Source: JANLVI01 sp031363915 (GTDB lineage: Bacteria > Vulcanimicrobiota > Vulcanimicrobiia > Vulcanimicrobiales > Vulcanimicrobiaceae). Taken from it: a DNA stretch of 64,000 nt. The DNA is taken from positions 44,077 through 108,076 of the forward strand of contig JANLVI010000015.1 in NCBI GenBank assembly GCA_031363915.1. Reading direction: 5' to 3'. Position numbers and translations under genes: made by a program. Positions 35,548 to 42,693 of this stretch are shown piece by piece; position 1 is the stretch's first letter, and each line of letters starts with the position of its first letter. Below the pieces are notes generated by a model that saw only the letters and a list, made by a program, of their open reading frames with translations, did no database searches and was not told the origin of the DNA.

Positions 35548-35652
35548 GATAATTCTCCCGCAGTTAGAAGGTGGCGTAGCAAAACGCGCCTGCCGGCGTT
35601 CGTCTCCTTTTGCTCACGAAAACATTCGTTAGCTTGCTTGCAGAACCCTCAG
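35548..35652 (-). promoter_or_regulatory. Upstream region of the intact precursor/methyltransferase/regulator operon
   Basis: The 105 bases between copy 2 regulator's stop and the precursor start must hold the promoter if the intact cassette is transcribed on its own. It contains the Shine-Dalgarno GGGAG and AT-richer stretches, but I cannot place convincing -35/-10 boxes. No rho-independent terminator is visible, so read-through from the copy 2 regulator is possible. Confidence 0.4.
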
Positions 35653-38439
35653 CTAGTCCGGTGGGTCCTCGAGGCTCTCCCCGATCGCGACGAGTTGAAT
35701 GCGCGATTTCACCCCGCGCTTTGCGAGCACCGCGCGCACGTGGCTCTCGACGGTCCGCTCGCTTAGGTGTAAGGCGGCTGCGATCTCGGCGTTCGTGCGG
35801 CCGCGCAGGACGTGCGCGAGCACGTCGCGCTCGCGCGGGCTAAGGTCTCTGCCGCGCGGAACGGTCCGCGCGGCTCCCGTACGCAAGCGCGCGACATCGC
35901 TCGCGTACCCGCGTGTCTCGTATAGACGAAGCGCGCTTGCCTGATCGCCGGCGAGTTCGTGAGCAAGAGCCGCGAGGTACGGCTGTCCGAGGCGTTCGAA
36001 GCGCTGCGCTGCGTCCTCCGCCGATGCGGTCGGCGAACGCCCCGCACGCCGCTGGAGAAAGCCGTTTGCGAGGGCACGGGCTGCGCGCAGGGCCGGTGTG
36101 ATCTCGGGCCAGGTGTCCATCATTTCCACGAGTCGCACGGTGCGATCGGAACTAGCGAATCGCGCGGCGAAGACGGCGAGTTCTGGCAAGATCGGCGCGG
36201 GGCTATGGACGTCGATGAGGCGATCGAGAATTTCCCGCGCGCGGCGATCGTCTCCCCGCTCTGCTGCGTCGTACACGAACGAAAGCGCCGTTGTCGAAAT
36301 CCAGAAATATTCGCGCGACGCAAACGCTTCTTCTAACCCTGCCGGATCGCCGTAGCGTTCGACGAGCACGGGTTTTGCGGTGTGGGCGCCCAGCGGAATG
36401 CCGGCGCTGGCGAGCGTCGCGGTAAAGCGCGTGGGACTATGGCCGAGATTGGCGATGATGCGTTCCGCGTCGACCAGCAACTTGGCGGCGCCTTCGAGCT
36501 CACCGCGTTTGACGAGCACGGCGCTAAGAATTCCAAGCGATGCGAGATGGTAGGCTGGGGCAAGGGTTTCATCGCTGATCGCGACCGCGTGCGTCGCACG
36601 CGCCAGGGCCGTGCTGAGGTCGCCAAAGAGTGCGTGCAAGAACGCGTTGTTGTGATAGGCGCGCGCGACGAGCGTCGTAGCGACGTCTTCGCGTGCTATT
36701 TCGCCGCAGAGCGCCGCGAACGTTGCTTCCGACTGCTCGATTGCGCCGCTGAGGAAATTGGAAAAGATGCTCGCCTCGGCAAAATCCAACCGCGCGGCAA
36801 AGGGCGCCTCACTCTGCAGGCCATCGACACGGCCTAAAAATTCTCTTGCTCGCGCGATGTCGCCGCGCACAACCATACTCCAAGCCAAATGCGCGTACGC
36901 GGTAAATCGGAAGCCGGGGTCATCGTCGATTTGGTCGGTGGCGGCAATCGCCTTCATGCGCCAATCGAGCGCGGTATCCCCATTACCTTGCGCGGCACTC
37001 TGTCGTCCGAGTTCGAGCGAAACCTCCGCGATTTTCCGCACGTTGTTGACCGACTGATAGAACGCGAGCGCGCGCAAGTACGCTGCTTCGGCGCGTTCTG
37101 GAAAACCGCCGACGCTGTACGCGGCACCGAGCTTTTCGTCGATCTCGGCGCGGGCTGGGTCGCTATCGGGCGAACACAAGCGCGCGCGCTCGAAATACTG
37201 CGTCGCATCGGTCGTCGCGAGCGATTTCATCGCGCGCTCGCCGGCGAGCACGTTTGCAGCGAATGCTTTTAAGCAGTCGCGCGCGGCCCACCAGTGGTAG
37301 GCAAGCGCCGAAATGCGAGCCGGCGTCGGCGGCAGAGCCTCGAGTTCTTCGGCTATTTTCCGGTGCAGGCGGCGCGCCTCGGCCGCAAGCAGACTGCCGT
37401 ATAGCGCTTCGCGCACGAGCGCGTGGTGGAAGACGATAACCTCGCCTTCGTCGTCGACGAGCTGCAATTCGCGCGCGTTGCGCAGCGTCCGTAAGATGGC
37501 CTCGATCGGACGCCCCGTTAACTGCGCGAGATACGCGGGATCGAACGATCGTCCGATGACGGCAGCTTGGGTAAGCATCTCGCGGTCGTCGGGATCGAGC
37601 CCACTAAAACGATCGAGAAAGAGTGAACGCAGCGATGCGGGGAGCGGAATCGCACCGCCGGCCGAGCCGAGAGCCGTTCCAAGTAATTCTTCGGCAAAGA
37701 GCGGGTTGCCGTCGGCAAGTTCGTACACGCGACGCAGAACATCATCGGGGATTGATTTTGTCGTTGCGAGTAAGAACTGGGAGAATTTTCGCATGTCGGC
37801 GTACGCGAGCGGCGCGAGCGCAATCGCGTGCACGTCCGCGTTTTCGCGCACGCGTGCGATCGAATCCGCGAGGGGATCGTGCCCGGCACGCACGTCACGA
37901 TGGTTGACCACGATGAGCGCGCGCAGACCCGCAAGCCGAGCGGCGATGAAGGTGAGAAAGTCGATCGTCGAGAGATCGGCCCACTGCGCGTCTTCGATCA
38001 CGACGATCGCCGCGCGCCTTTCGCCTGCGCGGCGAATGAGATCGGCGATCGCAGCGTACTGCGCGCGCGGATCCATCGTTCCCGAGTCGTCCTCGCCCGG
38101 CTGCGCGAGGCTCGGAACCAGCTTCACCAACAGGCGGCGCGTACTCGCAGCTCGATCGAGCACGGCCGGCTGTTGGTCGCTTATCGACCAGATGATGTCT
38201 GAGAGGGGGGCGAGCGAGGAGCGCGCGTGTTCCATGCAATAGCCGATCGCCCGCGGATGTCGTTTGCGTTTGGCCAGGTGCAAAAAGTCGCTGACGAGGC
38301 GCGTTTTGCCGATCCCCGGATCACCGGAGATGAAGACGAGCGACCCGCGTCCCTGCTCGGCTTTCGCTAGCAGCGTGTTCAAACGCTCGAATTCGACTGC
38401 GCGCCCGACGAGCCGCGGGCAGCGGACGCTAACAATCAT
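35653..38439 (-). CDS. AAA-ATPase LuxR-family regulator, copy 2
   Basis: Paralogue of copy 1, 928 residues. Walker A is FISGDPGIGKTRLVSDF (about 39-46), Walker B is IVVIEDAQWADLSTIDF, and the LuxR HTH is LSPRERDVLAHVLRGRTNAE plus LSERTVESHVRAVLAKRGVK near the C-terminus. Shared blocks with copy 1 include RAIGYCMEHARS, DLIRRAGE, LRTLRNARELQLVDDEG and ALAYHWW. It is uninterrupted, while its upstream methyltransferase and precursor are decayed. ATG 38439 still overlaps the stop of the methyltransferase remnant (ATGA), preserving the coupling seen in copy 1. An active regulator could cross-control the intact cassette. Confidence 0.92.
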   Translation of the reverse strand: MIVSVRCPRLVGRAVEFERLNTLLAKAEQGRGSLVFISGDPGIGKTRLVSDFLHLAKRKRHPRAIGYCMEHARSSLAPLSDIIWSISDQQPAVLDRAASTRRLLVKLVPSLAQPGEDDSGTMDPRAQYAAIADLIRRAGERRAAIVVIEDAQWADLSTIDFLTFIAARLAGLRALIVVNHRDVRAGHDPLADSIARVRENADVHAIALAPLAYADMRKFSQFLLATTKSIPDDVLRRVYELADGNPLFAEELLGTALGSAGGAIPLPASLRSLFLDRFSGLDPDDREMLTQAAVIGRSFDPAYLAQLTGRPIEAILRTLRNARELQLVDDEGEVIVFHHALVREALYGSLLAAEARRLHRKIAEELEALPPTPARISALAYHWWAARDCLKAFAANVLAGERAMKSLATTDATQYFERARLCSPDSDPARAEIDEKLGAAYSVGGFPERAEAAYLRALAFYQSVNNVRKIAEVSLELGRQSAAQGNGDTALDWRMKAIAATDQIDDDPGFRFTAYAHLAWSMVVRGDIARAREFLGRVDGLQSEAPFAARLDFAEASIFSNFLSGAIEQSEATFAALCGEIAREDVATTLVARAYHNNAFLHALFGDLSTALARATHAVAISDETLAPAYHLASLGILSAVLVKRGELEGAAKLLVDAERIIANLGHSPTRFTATLASAGIPLGAHTAKPVLVERYGDPAGLEEAFASREYFWISTTALSFVYDAAERGDDRRAREILDRLIDVHSPAPILPELAVFAARFASSDRTVRLVEMMDTWPEITPALRAARALANGFLQRRAGRSPTASAEDAAQRFERLGQPYLAALAHELAGDQASALRLYETRGYASDVARLRTGAARTVPRGRDLSPRERDVLAHVLRGRTNAEIAAALHLSERTVESHVRAVLAKRGVKSRIQLVAIGESLEDPPD

Positions 38440-38669
38440 GGGCGCGCGAGGCGTCGATACGGTTGCCTGCGGTTATTCGGGTATCTCTGCCGAACCGCTC
38501 TACGATGCGATCGCATCGTAGAGCGGCCGCTCGACCTGCGCGGATCGGCAACGAGCGAAAGCGCCCGCCGCTCACGTTCGATGTGCGCGCGACCGTCGGT
38601 CCCCACGACGCGCGCAGGTGCGAGGATGCCGAGCCCGACCATGGTGAGCGATCCGCTCTCGGGCGACAC
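38436..38669 (-). pseudogene. Remnant of a second borosin-type methyltransferase (central part deleted)
   Basis: The first part matches the intact enzyme: SPESGSLTMVGLGILAPARV then IERERRALSLVADP corresponds to VDRVGSLTAVGCGIVAPAHA and SAHLVLSLVADP. After that the sequence jumps to RSTMRSHRRAVRQRYPNN and ends PYRRLARP-stop, which resembles the intact C-terminus MYARLTSGT-stop. About 180 residues, including the catalytic Tyr/Arg/Tyr and YGHPGVF motifs, are missing, so it cannot be an active methyltransferase. A 32-bp palindrome sits near the deletion junction. Confidence 0.8.
38495..38526. repeat. 32-bp perfect palindrome
   Basis: The half-site CCGCTCTACGATGCGA is followed at once by its exact reverse complement, with no spacer, centre between 38510 and 38511. 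The centre contains GCGATCGC. It lies inside the methyltransferase remnant, at the deletion junction. It may be a scar of hairpin-mediated deletion, a strong cruciform or terminator-like hairpin before the copy 2 regulator, or a dyad operator. No T-tract follows, so a classical terminator is unlikely. Confidence 0.95.
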
Positions 38670-38719
38670 CGAGCCTAGCGGTCTTTGAATTTCAAATGCG
38701 TCATCACCCACGTCCCACC

Positions 38720-38923
38720 CTAAAGATTCTTTTGCGCTCCCGAACTGCGTGACGCTTCGCGTGAAAGCTGCGCTCGAATATTATTTTCGTCTGGAATACC
38801 GTTACGGATCGTTACGGTGCGCGTCGCCTTGCCGCCTTTGCAGAACTCCGCAAGTTCGTGGATGCTGCCAATCGACCGAGCTCTAGATGCAGTACGCAGA
38901 GGCTTACTGTCTTGACGCGCCAT
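38720..38923 (-). CDS. Degenerate paralogue of the borosin precursor
   Basis: Open frame of 67 residues in the position equivalent to the intact precursor. The core HELAEFCKGGKATRTVTIRN then GIP lines up with AELAQFRKGGQAARNSMTKH then GVP of the intact copy. The N-terminus differs and the C-terminal helix and putative core tail are missing. A strong AAGGAG (about 38937-38942) is at ideal distance from ATG 38933, which is in another frame and stops after nine codons; ATG 38923 is 17 bases away. I read this as a decaying gene with an early frameshift. Confidence 0.55.
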   Translation of the reverse strand: MARQDSKPLRTASRARSIGSIHELAEFCKGGKATRTVTIRNGIPDENNIRAQLSREASRSSGAQKNL

Positions 38924-39146
38924 GACTTAGCATCGAGGGTCTCCTTGTTCGCTAAGAAAATTTAAGGGATTTCCGGTTTCGTTCCGACGCTCGAGACGCG
39001 ATACACCGACTTGTCTCCTACGTTCAAGCAAGCTCATGCTCCTACGGACAAAGGAAACCGATTTCGTGCAAACGACTTGCCGATTGCACGTGAAGATTGC
39101 GCGCGGTTGGGCGCACGATGCTTGCAACTCATCGTAAGGAGCGCTC
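38924..39146. other. Intergenic divergent region
   Basis: This holds the start signals of the degenerate precursor (AAGGAG on the minus strand) and of the hypothetical gene at 39147 (AAGGAG at 39136-39141 on the plus strand). It is AT-richer than its surroundings around 38945-38970 (AAGAAAATTTAAGG), a plausible promoter area. I find no gene in it. Confidence 0.5.
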
Positions 39147-39443
39147 ATGTACGCATTCGACGCACTCAAAGTGGCAGAATCGATCGTCAACAGCCTCGTC
39201 CTCGATCGTCCCGCCTCACCGCTCGCCGGCCTCATCATCGCCGCACCGCGCTCGCACGAAACCTCAATTGAAGGGACGATCGTCTCCGTCGATCGCGGCA
39301 TCGTTGAGATTCGCGACCAGCACCTGGGCGGTACGCGGCGCGTGATCGCTCCGCCGATGATCGCCGAACGCCTGCGTCGCAGCGCCGGCACCGTAACGAT
39401 CGTCATCGATGAAACCGACCACGTGATCGGCTGCATCGGCTAA
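39147..39443 (+). CDS. Hypothetical protein, 98 residues
   Basis: Small protein with a helical start (YAFDALKVAESIVNSL) and a beta-rich middle (TSIEGTIVSVDRGIVEIRDQ) ending in VTIVIDETDHVIGCIG. The start is well supported by AAGGAG spaced five to six bases from ATG 39147. The central segment resembles an OB- or SH3-like barrel. I do not recognise the family. It precedes a small membrane protein in the same direction by about 40 bases. Confidence 0.65.
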   Translation: MYAFDALKVAESIVNSLVLDRPASPLAGLIIAAPRSHETSIEGTIVSVDRGIVEIRDQHLGGTRRVIAPPMIAERLRRSAGTVTIVIDETDHVIGCIG

Positions 39444-39483
39444 GGAGCGCTGGAGTGTCACGGTTGTGGGTATACGGCCTCCC

Positions 39484-39960
39484 ATGAATACGCTACTCCT
39501 CGGAGCCGCTGCGAGCGCCGTCGGCACGGTCGCGCTCGATGCCACAAGCTACACCGATATGCTCGTGCGCGGTCGCGGCGCGAGCGCCATGACGCAGACC
39601 GTCGCGCAAAAGATAGCGGCAAAAGCTGGAATTGACGCGCTCGCATCGCCCGAACCCGACGAACCGACCAAGAACCGACAGACCGCGCTCGGTTCGCTCT
39701 TAGGGCCGCTGAGCGGCATCGGCGTGGGCGTGATCTACGGCGCGATCCGGCCCGCAGTGCGTGGCCGAATTCCCGTCGTTCTTGCGGGTCTGCTCGCGGG
39801 TGCCGCATCGATGGCGCTCACCGACGTGACCGCAACGATGCTCGAGGCGACCGATCCCAAAGAATGGGATTTGGCCGGCTGGCTCTCGGACATCGTCCCG
39901 CACGCCGTGTTCGGTATCGCGACGGCGCTTGTCTTTGAGGCGCTCTCCACCGACGCCTGA
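39484..39960 (+). CDS. Hypothetical membrane protein
   Basis: Protein of 158 residues with about three hydrophobic segments: LLLGAAASAVGTVALDAT, ALGSLLGPLSGIGVGVIYGA with PVVLAGLLAGAASMAL, and IVPHAVFGIATALVFEAL. A soluble loop (about 28-62) holds MTQTVAQKIAAKAGID. An upstream GTG (39466) would add six residues. The layout resembles small inner-membrane proteins often found beside stress genes, but I cannot name the family. Confidence 0.7.
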   Translation: MNTLLLGAAASAVGTVALDATSYTDMLVRGRGASAMTQTVAQKIAAKAGIDALASPEPDEPTKNRQTALGSLLGPLSGIGVGVIYGAIRPAVRGRIPVVLAGLLAGAASMALTDVTATMLEATDPKEWDLAGWLSDIVPHAVFGIATALVFEALSTDA

Positions 39961-39963
39961 GCG

Positions 39964-40530
39964 CTAGGGCTGGTCGCGATAGAAGCAAGTGCCGCAGACT
40001 TGGCGGTAGCGTGCTTTTCCTTCGATCGCGATCTGTTCGCCCGAGACGATGCGGCGGTCGTTTTCGTCGTATCGCGGATTCATCGTCGCCTTCTTGCCGC
40101 ACGCGCACACGGTCTTGATCTCCTCGATACTATCGGCGAGTGTCAAGAGGGCTGCTGCGCCGGGGAACGCGACGCCGAGAAAATCACTGCGTATGCCGTA
40201 ACAGATCGCCGGAATATCCAGAATGTGGGCGACCTGATGAAGCTGGCGGACTTGATCTTCGCTTAAAAATTGCGCCTCATCGACCAGCAGGCACGCAAGC
40301 TCGCGATTCTCTGCTGCAAAGGCGTAGAAGTCGAACGAACTATCGAAGGTGATGGCGGCGCGTTGCGGGCCCAGGCGCGAGGTGATGTTACCCACGCCGA
40401 ATCGATCGTCGATCGCGGAGGTGAAGAGCGCGACGCGACGGCCGTATTCTCCGTAGTTGTGCGCGACTTGAAGGAGGGCGGTCGATTTTCCGGCGTTCAT
40501 GGCCGAGTAGCGGAAATAGAGTTTGGCCAC
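39964..40530 (-). CDS. tdk: Thymidine kinase
   Basis: Type II thymidine kinase of 188 residues, phosphorylating thymidine to TMP for nucleotide salvage. The P-loop is YSAMNAGKSTALLQ, the DE/Q motif is LLVDEAQFL, the lasso loop is YGIRSDFLGVAFPGA, and the zinc cysteines are in VCACGKKATMNPRY and RQVCGTCFY. Length and order are standard. It converges with the membrane-protein gene, three bases between the stops. Confidence 0.97.
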   Translation of the reverse strand: MAKLYFRYSAMNAGKSTALLQVAHNYGEYGRRVALFTSAIDDRFGVGNITSRLGPQRAAITFDSSFDFYAFAAENRELACLLVDEAQFLSEDQVRQLHQVAHILDIPAICYGIRSDFLGVAFPGAAALLTLADSIEEIKTVCACGKKATMNPRYDENDRRIVSGEQIAIEGKARYRQVCGTCFYRDQP

Positions 40531-40536
40531 GGGCGC

Positions 40537-41232
40537 TTACGCGGCTTTGCCGCCGTAACTCTCGGCGGTGAGCGCATCGAGGAAGCGCGAGAGTTCCGTA
40601 GCGCGAGCGGCGCCCATTTTCTGCGCGGTCTTTGTCACGAGTCTCGGCGGAATGTCTTTGATGAAGCTGCGCAGGGTCTTGATCGCACCCTGGACGTCAG
40701 GTTTCTTCTCGCCCGTCAGCGCAATGATGCGCGTCGCACCCATCACGCCGAGGAAGTCGACGGAGTCGGCATCGTGCAGTGCAACGGCCTCCGGCAGCGT
40801 TGCTTTGCTATAATACATATGACCGCGTTCGGCCGCTTGGACCGCCGGGAACTTCGTCATCGGGAAGCCCGCATTGCGTAGGACCGCCTCGCTCGTTTCC
40901 GCGGCGACATCACCGTGTTCGCGCTTGTTATCTTCCCACGGCGGATACGCCGCCATATCGTGCAGCATCGCCGCCGCGAAGAGCACGTCGGTATCGACGG
41001 TCATTCCCTCGCCTTTGGCGATATCGACGGCGAGACGGTAGTCGCGCTCGGAATGCTGCCAGCCCCAGGCCGGATGCAAGAAGTGTTTCTGTGCGAACGC
41101 GTAGACCGTGACTTTCCACGATGCGTCCAGGGGGATGCCCGAGATCGTTTGGGCCGGAGTATCGGCGGCGCGCACGCCGCTCGGAGCGAGCAGCGCGGCA
41201 GTCAGAAGAAACGCGGAGAAAAGCATACGCAT
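40537..41232 (-). CDS. Exported HD-domain protein
   Basis: Protein of 231 residues with a signal peptide (MLFSAFLLTAALLAPSGVRA) and an HD metal-dependent phosphohydrolase-like domain: the His/Asp ligands are in WQHSERDY, AAMLHDMAAYPPWEDN and ALHDADSVDFLG, with an extra His in AERGHMYYS. HD hydrolases with export signals are unusual; substrates are unknown. ATG 41232 follows GAGGAA closely; a longer start at 41262 would hide the signal. It ends six bases before tdk. Confidence 0.82.
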   Translation of the reverse strand: MRMLFSAFLLTAALLAPSGVRAADTPAQTISGIPLDASWKVTVYAFAQKHFLHPAWGWQHSERDYRLAVDIAKGEGMTVDTDVLFAAAMLHDMAAYPPWEDNKREHGDVAAETSEAVLRNAGFPMTKFPAVQAAERGHMYYSKATLPEAVALHDADSVDFLGVMGATRIIALTGEKKPDVQGAIKTLRSFIKDIPPRLVTKTAQKMGAARATELSRFLDALTAESYGGKAA

Positions 41233-41319
41233 GATCGATTCCTCTTCGACGCGCGCACGCAAAACCGCTCGTCACGGGTAAACCCAAGGAAGCCTTTATA
41301 AGCTACGGAAGCGGTCGGC

Positions 41320-41769
41320 ATGGCCAAATATTGGGATGATTACGCGCTGGACGAACGCGTGAGGTGTGGTGAGGTGCGTGTCGATGCGGCGGAAGTGGAC
41401 GCGTTCGCCCGGCGCTTCGACCCGCAGCCGATCCATATCGACGCAGCCGCAGCGACCGCCTCGCCATACGGCGGCATCATCGCCAGCGGCTGGCATACCG
41501 CGGCAATGATCATGCGCGTCCTACTCGATACGTACTTCGATGGCGCGACGAGCCTCGGCTCCCCCGGGATCGGGAAACTCGCGTGGCTCAAACCCGTTCG
41601 GCCGGGTGACGTGCTCGTCGTGCACGTGCACCTGCGCGAGAAACGCCGCTCGCTGAGTAAGCCCGACCGCGGTTCGATCGCGATGGACGTCAGCGCGACC
41701 AATCAAACCGGAGAAACCGTTTTTTCCGCGACCGATTGGATCGGCATCATGCAGGTGCGACCGGCGTGA
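41320..41769 (+). CDS. MaoC-like dehydratase (hot-dog fold)
   Basis: Enoyl-CoA hydratase/dehydratase-like protein of 149 residues. The active-site pair lies in RFDPQPIHIDAAAATASPYG (Asp and His of the MaoC hydratase motif), followed by IIASGWHTAAMIMRV and KLAWLKPVRPGDVLVVHV. It hydrates trans-2-enoyl-CoA or a related thioester. It begins a run of plus-strand genes with overlapping starts and stops (GTGA, ATGA) through the DsbA-family gene. Confidence 0.9.
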   Translation: MAKYWDDYALDERVRCGEVRVDAAEVDAFARRFDPQPIHIDAAAATASPYGGIIASGWHTAAMIMRVLLDTYFDGATSLGSPGIGKLAWLKPVRPGDVLVVHVHLREKRRSLSKPDRGSIAMDVSATNQTGETVFSATDWIGIMQVRPA

Positions 41770-42073
41770 CGATCGACACCCATCAAAGCGACGTGATCGG
41801 CCTGTCGCTGCCGATTTCGCTTCAGGTTTTTTGGGACAAGACCGGTTCTCCGCAAACGACGTGACCCCGATCCCGCTCGATGGCTCCGCGACGCAGAATT
41901 CCTTTTGCGCCGACGCGCAAGGTCGTGCGTACATTACGGTCACGCTGCGTTCGGCGCTACCGCATACAAACGGCACTGCCGTCGTGTATCATAGCGATAC
42001 GATGATTCACGGCCGCGAACGCGGACGCGTGGGGATCGACGCGCGCGATCAACTTATGTATAGGCAGCTATGA
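41766..42073 (+). pseudogene. Small hypothetical protein, frameshifted at a T6 run
   Basis: GTG 41766 overlaps the MaoC stop (GTGA) and reads VTIDTHQSDVIGLSLPISLQ before the frame breaks at the T6 run near 41829. One extra T would continue as VFLGQDRFSANDVTPIPLDG, ADAQGRAYITVTLRSALPHT and end DQLMYRQL at 42073, overlapping the next start (ATGA). The join gives about 102 residues, and the perfect overlaps at both ends argue for one gene. Family not recognised. Confidence 0.6.
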
Positions 42074-42690
42074 ACGATTCGCTCCCGATCCTCGACGTCT
42101 GGTCCGACGTCGTTTGACCGTATTGCTATCTCGGTTCGGTCTGGATCGAAGAAGCGACACGAAATCTGGGCGTGCAGGTGCGCTGGCGTCCCTTTGAATT
42201 GCATCCTGATACGCCGACGGAAGGTGCGCCGAAACCCTTTACGGACGAGCAGTGGCCGGCGATTCGCGCGCGACTCATCGGTTTTGCCGAGCGCATCGGG
42301 ATTCCGATCGATCCGCCGCGCCGAAACGTCAATTCTCGACTCGCGCTGCACATCGGTGAACTCGTGCGCGAACGCAAAGGCGATCTTGCGATGGCACAGT
42401 TCCATCACGCGGTCTCGCGTGCGTTCTTCGTCGATCGGGCCGATATCGCGTCCGTTGCGGTCATCGTCGCACACGCCGAGGCGTTCGGCGTCGATGCCGC
42501 AAGCGTCCGCGAGGCGTGGGAGAGTCAGCGCTTTGCACCCGCGATCGTCGATTCGATGCGCGCGTCGTTTGCCGTCGGTGTGAGCGGTGTCCCCGCGTTT
42601 GGGTGGCAAGGAGACGCGGCGGTTAGCGGGATGATGGAGCCCGCGCAAATCGAGCGCATCTTACGCGCGCGTTTAGGAGATGCTCGGTAA
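42070..42690 (+). CDS. DsbA/FrnE-family oxidoreductase with in-frame UGA in the active site (selenoprotein candidate)
   Basis: A 206-residue thioredoxin-fold protein of the DsbA-like FrnE group if codon 16 (UGA, 42115-42117) is read through. It starts at ATG 42070 (overlapping ATGA) with SLPILDVWSDVV, then UGA, then PYCYLGSVWIEEATRNLG. FrnE homologues have CPWC here (SDVVCPWCYLG), so UGA replaces the first catalytic cysteine exactly, giving U-P-Y-C. The rest is intact: VRWRPFELHPDTP, QFHHAVSRAFFVD, SGVPAFGW (cis-Pro loop). Without readthrough only a 15-residue peptide would form, as the next start lies inside the fold. Selenocysteine fits; TGC to TGA mutation or base error is the alternative. 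Confidence 0.85.
42131..42149 (+). promoter_or_regulatory. Candidate bacterial SECIS hairpin
   Basis: Folded by hand: UCGGUUC (42131-42137) pairs with GGAUCGA (42143-42149) in seven base pairs, two of them G-U, leaving the apical loop GGUCU (42138-42142). The loop guanines are 21-22 bases after the UGA. The E. coli fdhF element has an apical loop of nearly the same sequence (AGGUCU) with guanines about 19-20 bases after its UGA. The element lies inside the coding sequence, as bacterial SECIS elements do. It would recruit SelB with Sec-tRNA. Confidence 0.6.
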
Positions 42691-42693
42691 GCC

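Noticed and set aside
38720..38923. Second precursor as a functional RiPP substrate
   Set aside because: Its best ribosome-binding site points to another frame, the C-terminal core region is missing and its own methyltransferase is deleted. It could still be processed by the intact enzyme, but I see no support.
35631..39034. Shared 9-mer AGCTTGCTT (35631-35639, and inverted at 39026-39034) upstream of both precursor genes as a LuxR operator
   Set aside because: Nine bases found twice in about 300 bases of searched sequence, in opposite orientation, is too weak without further copies or a dyad.
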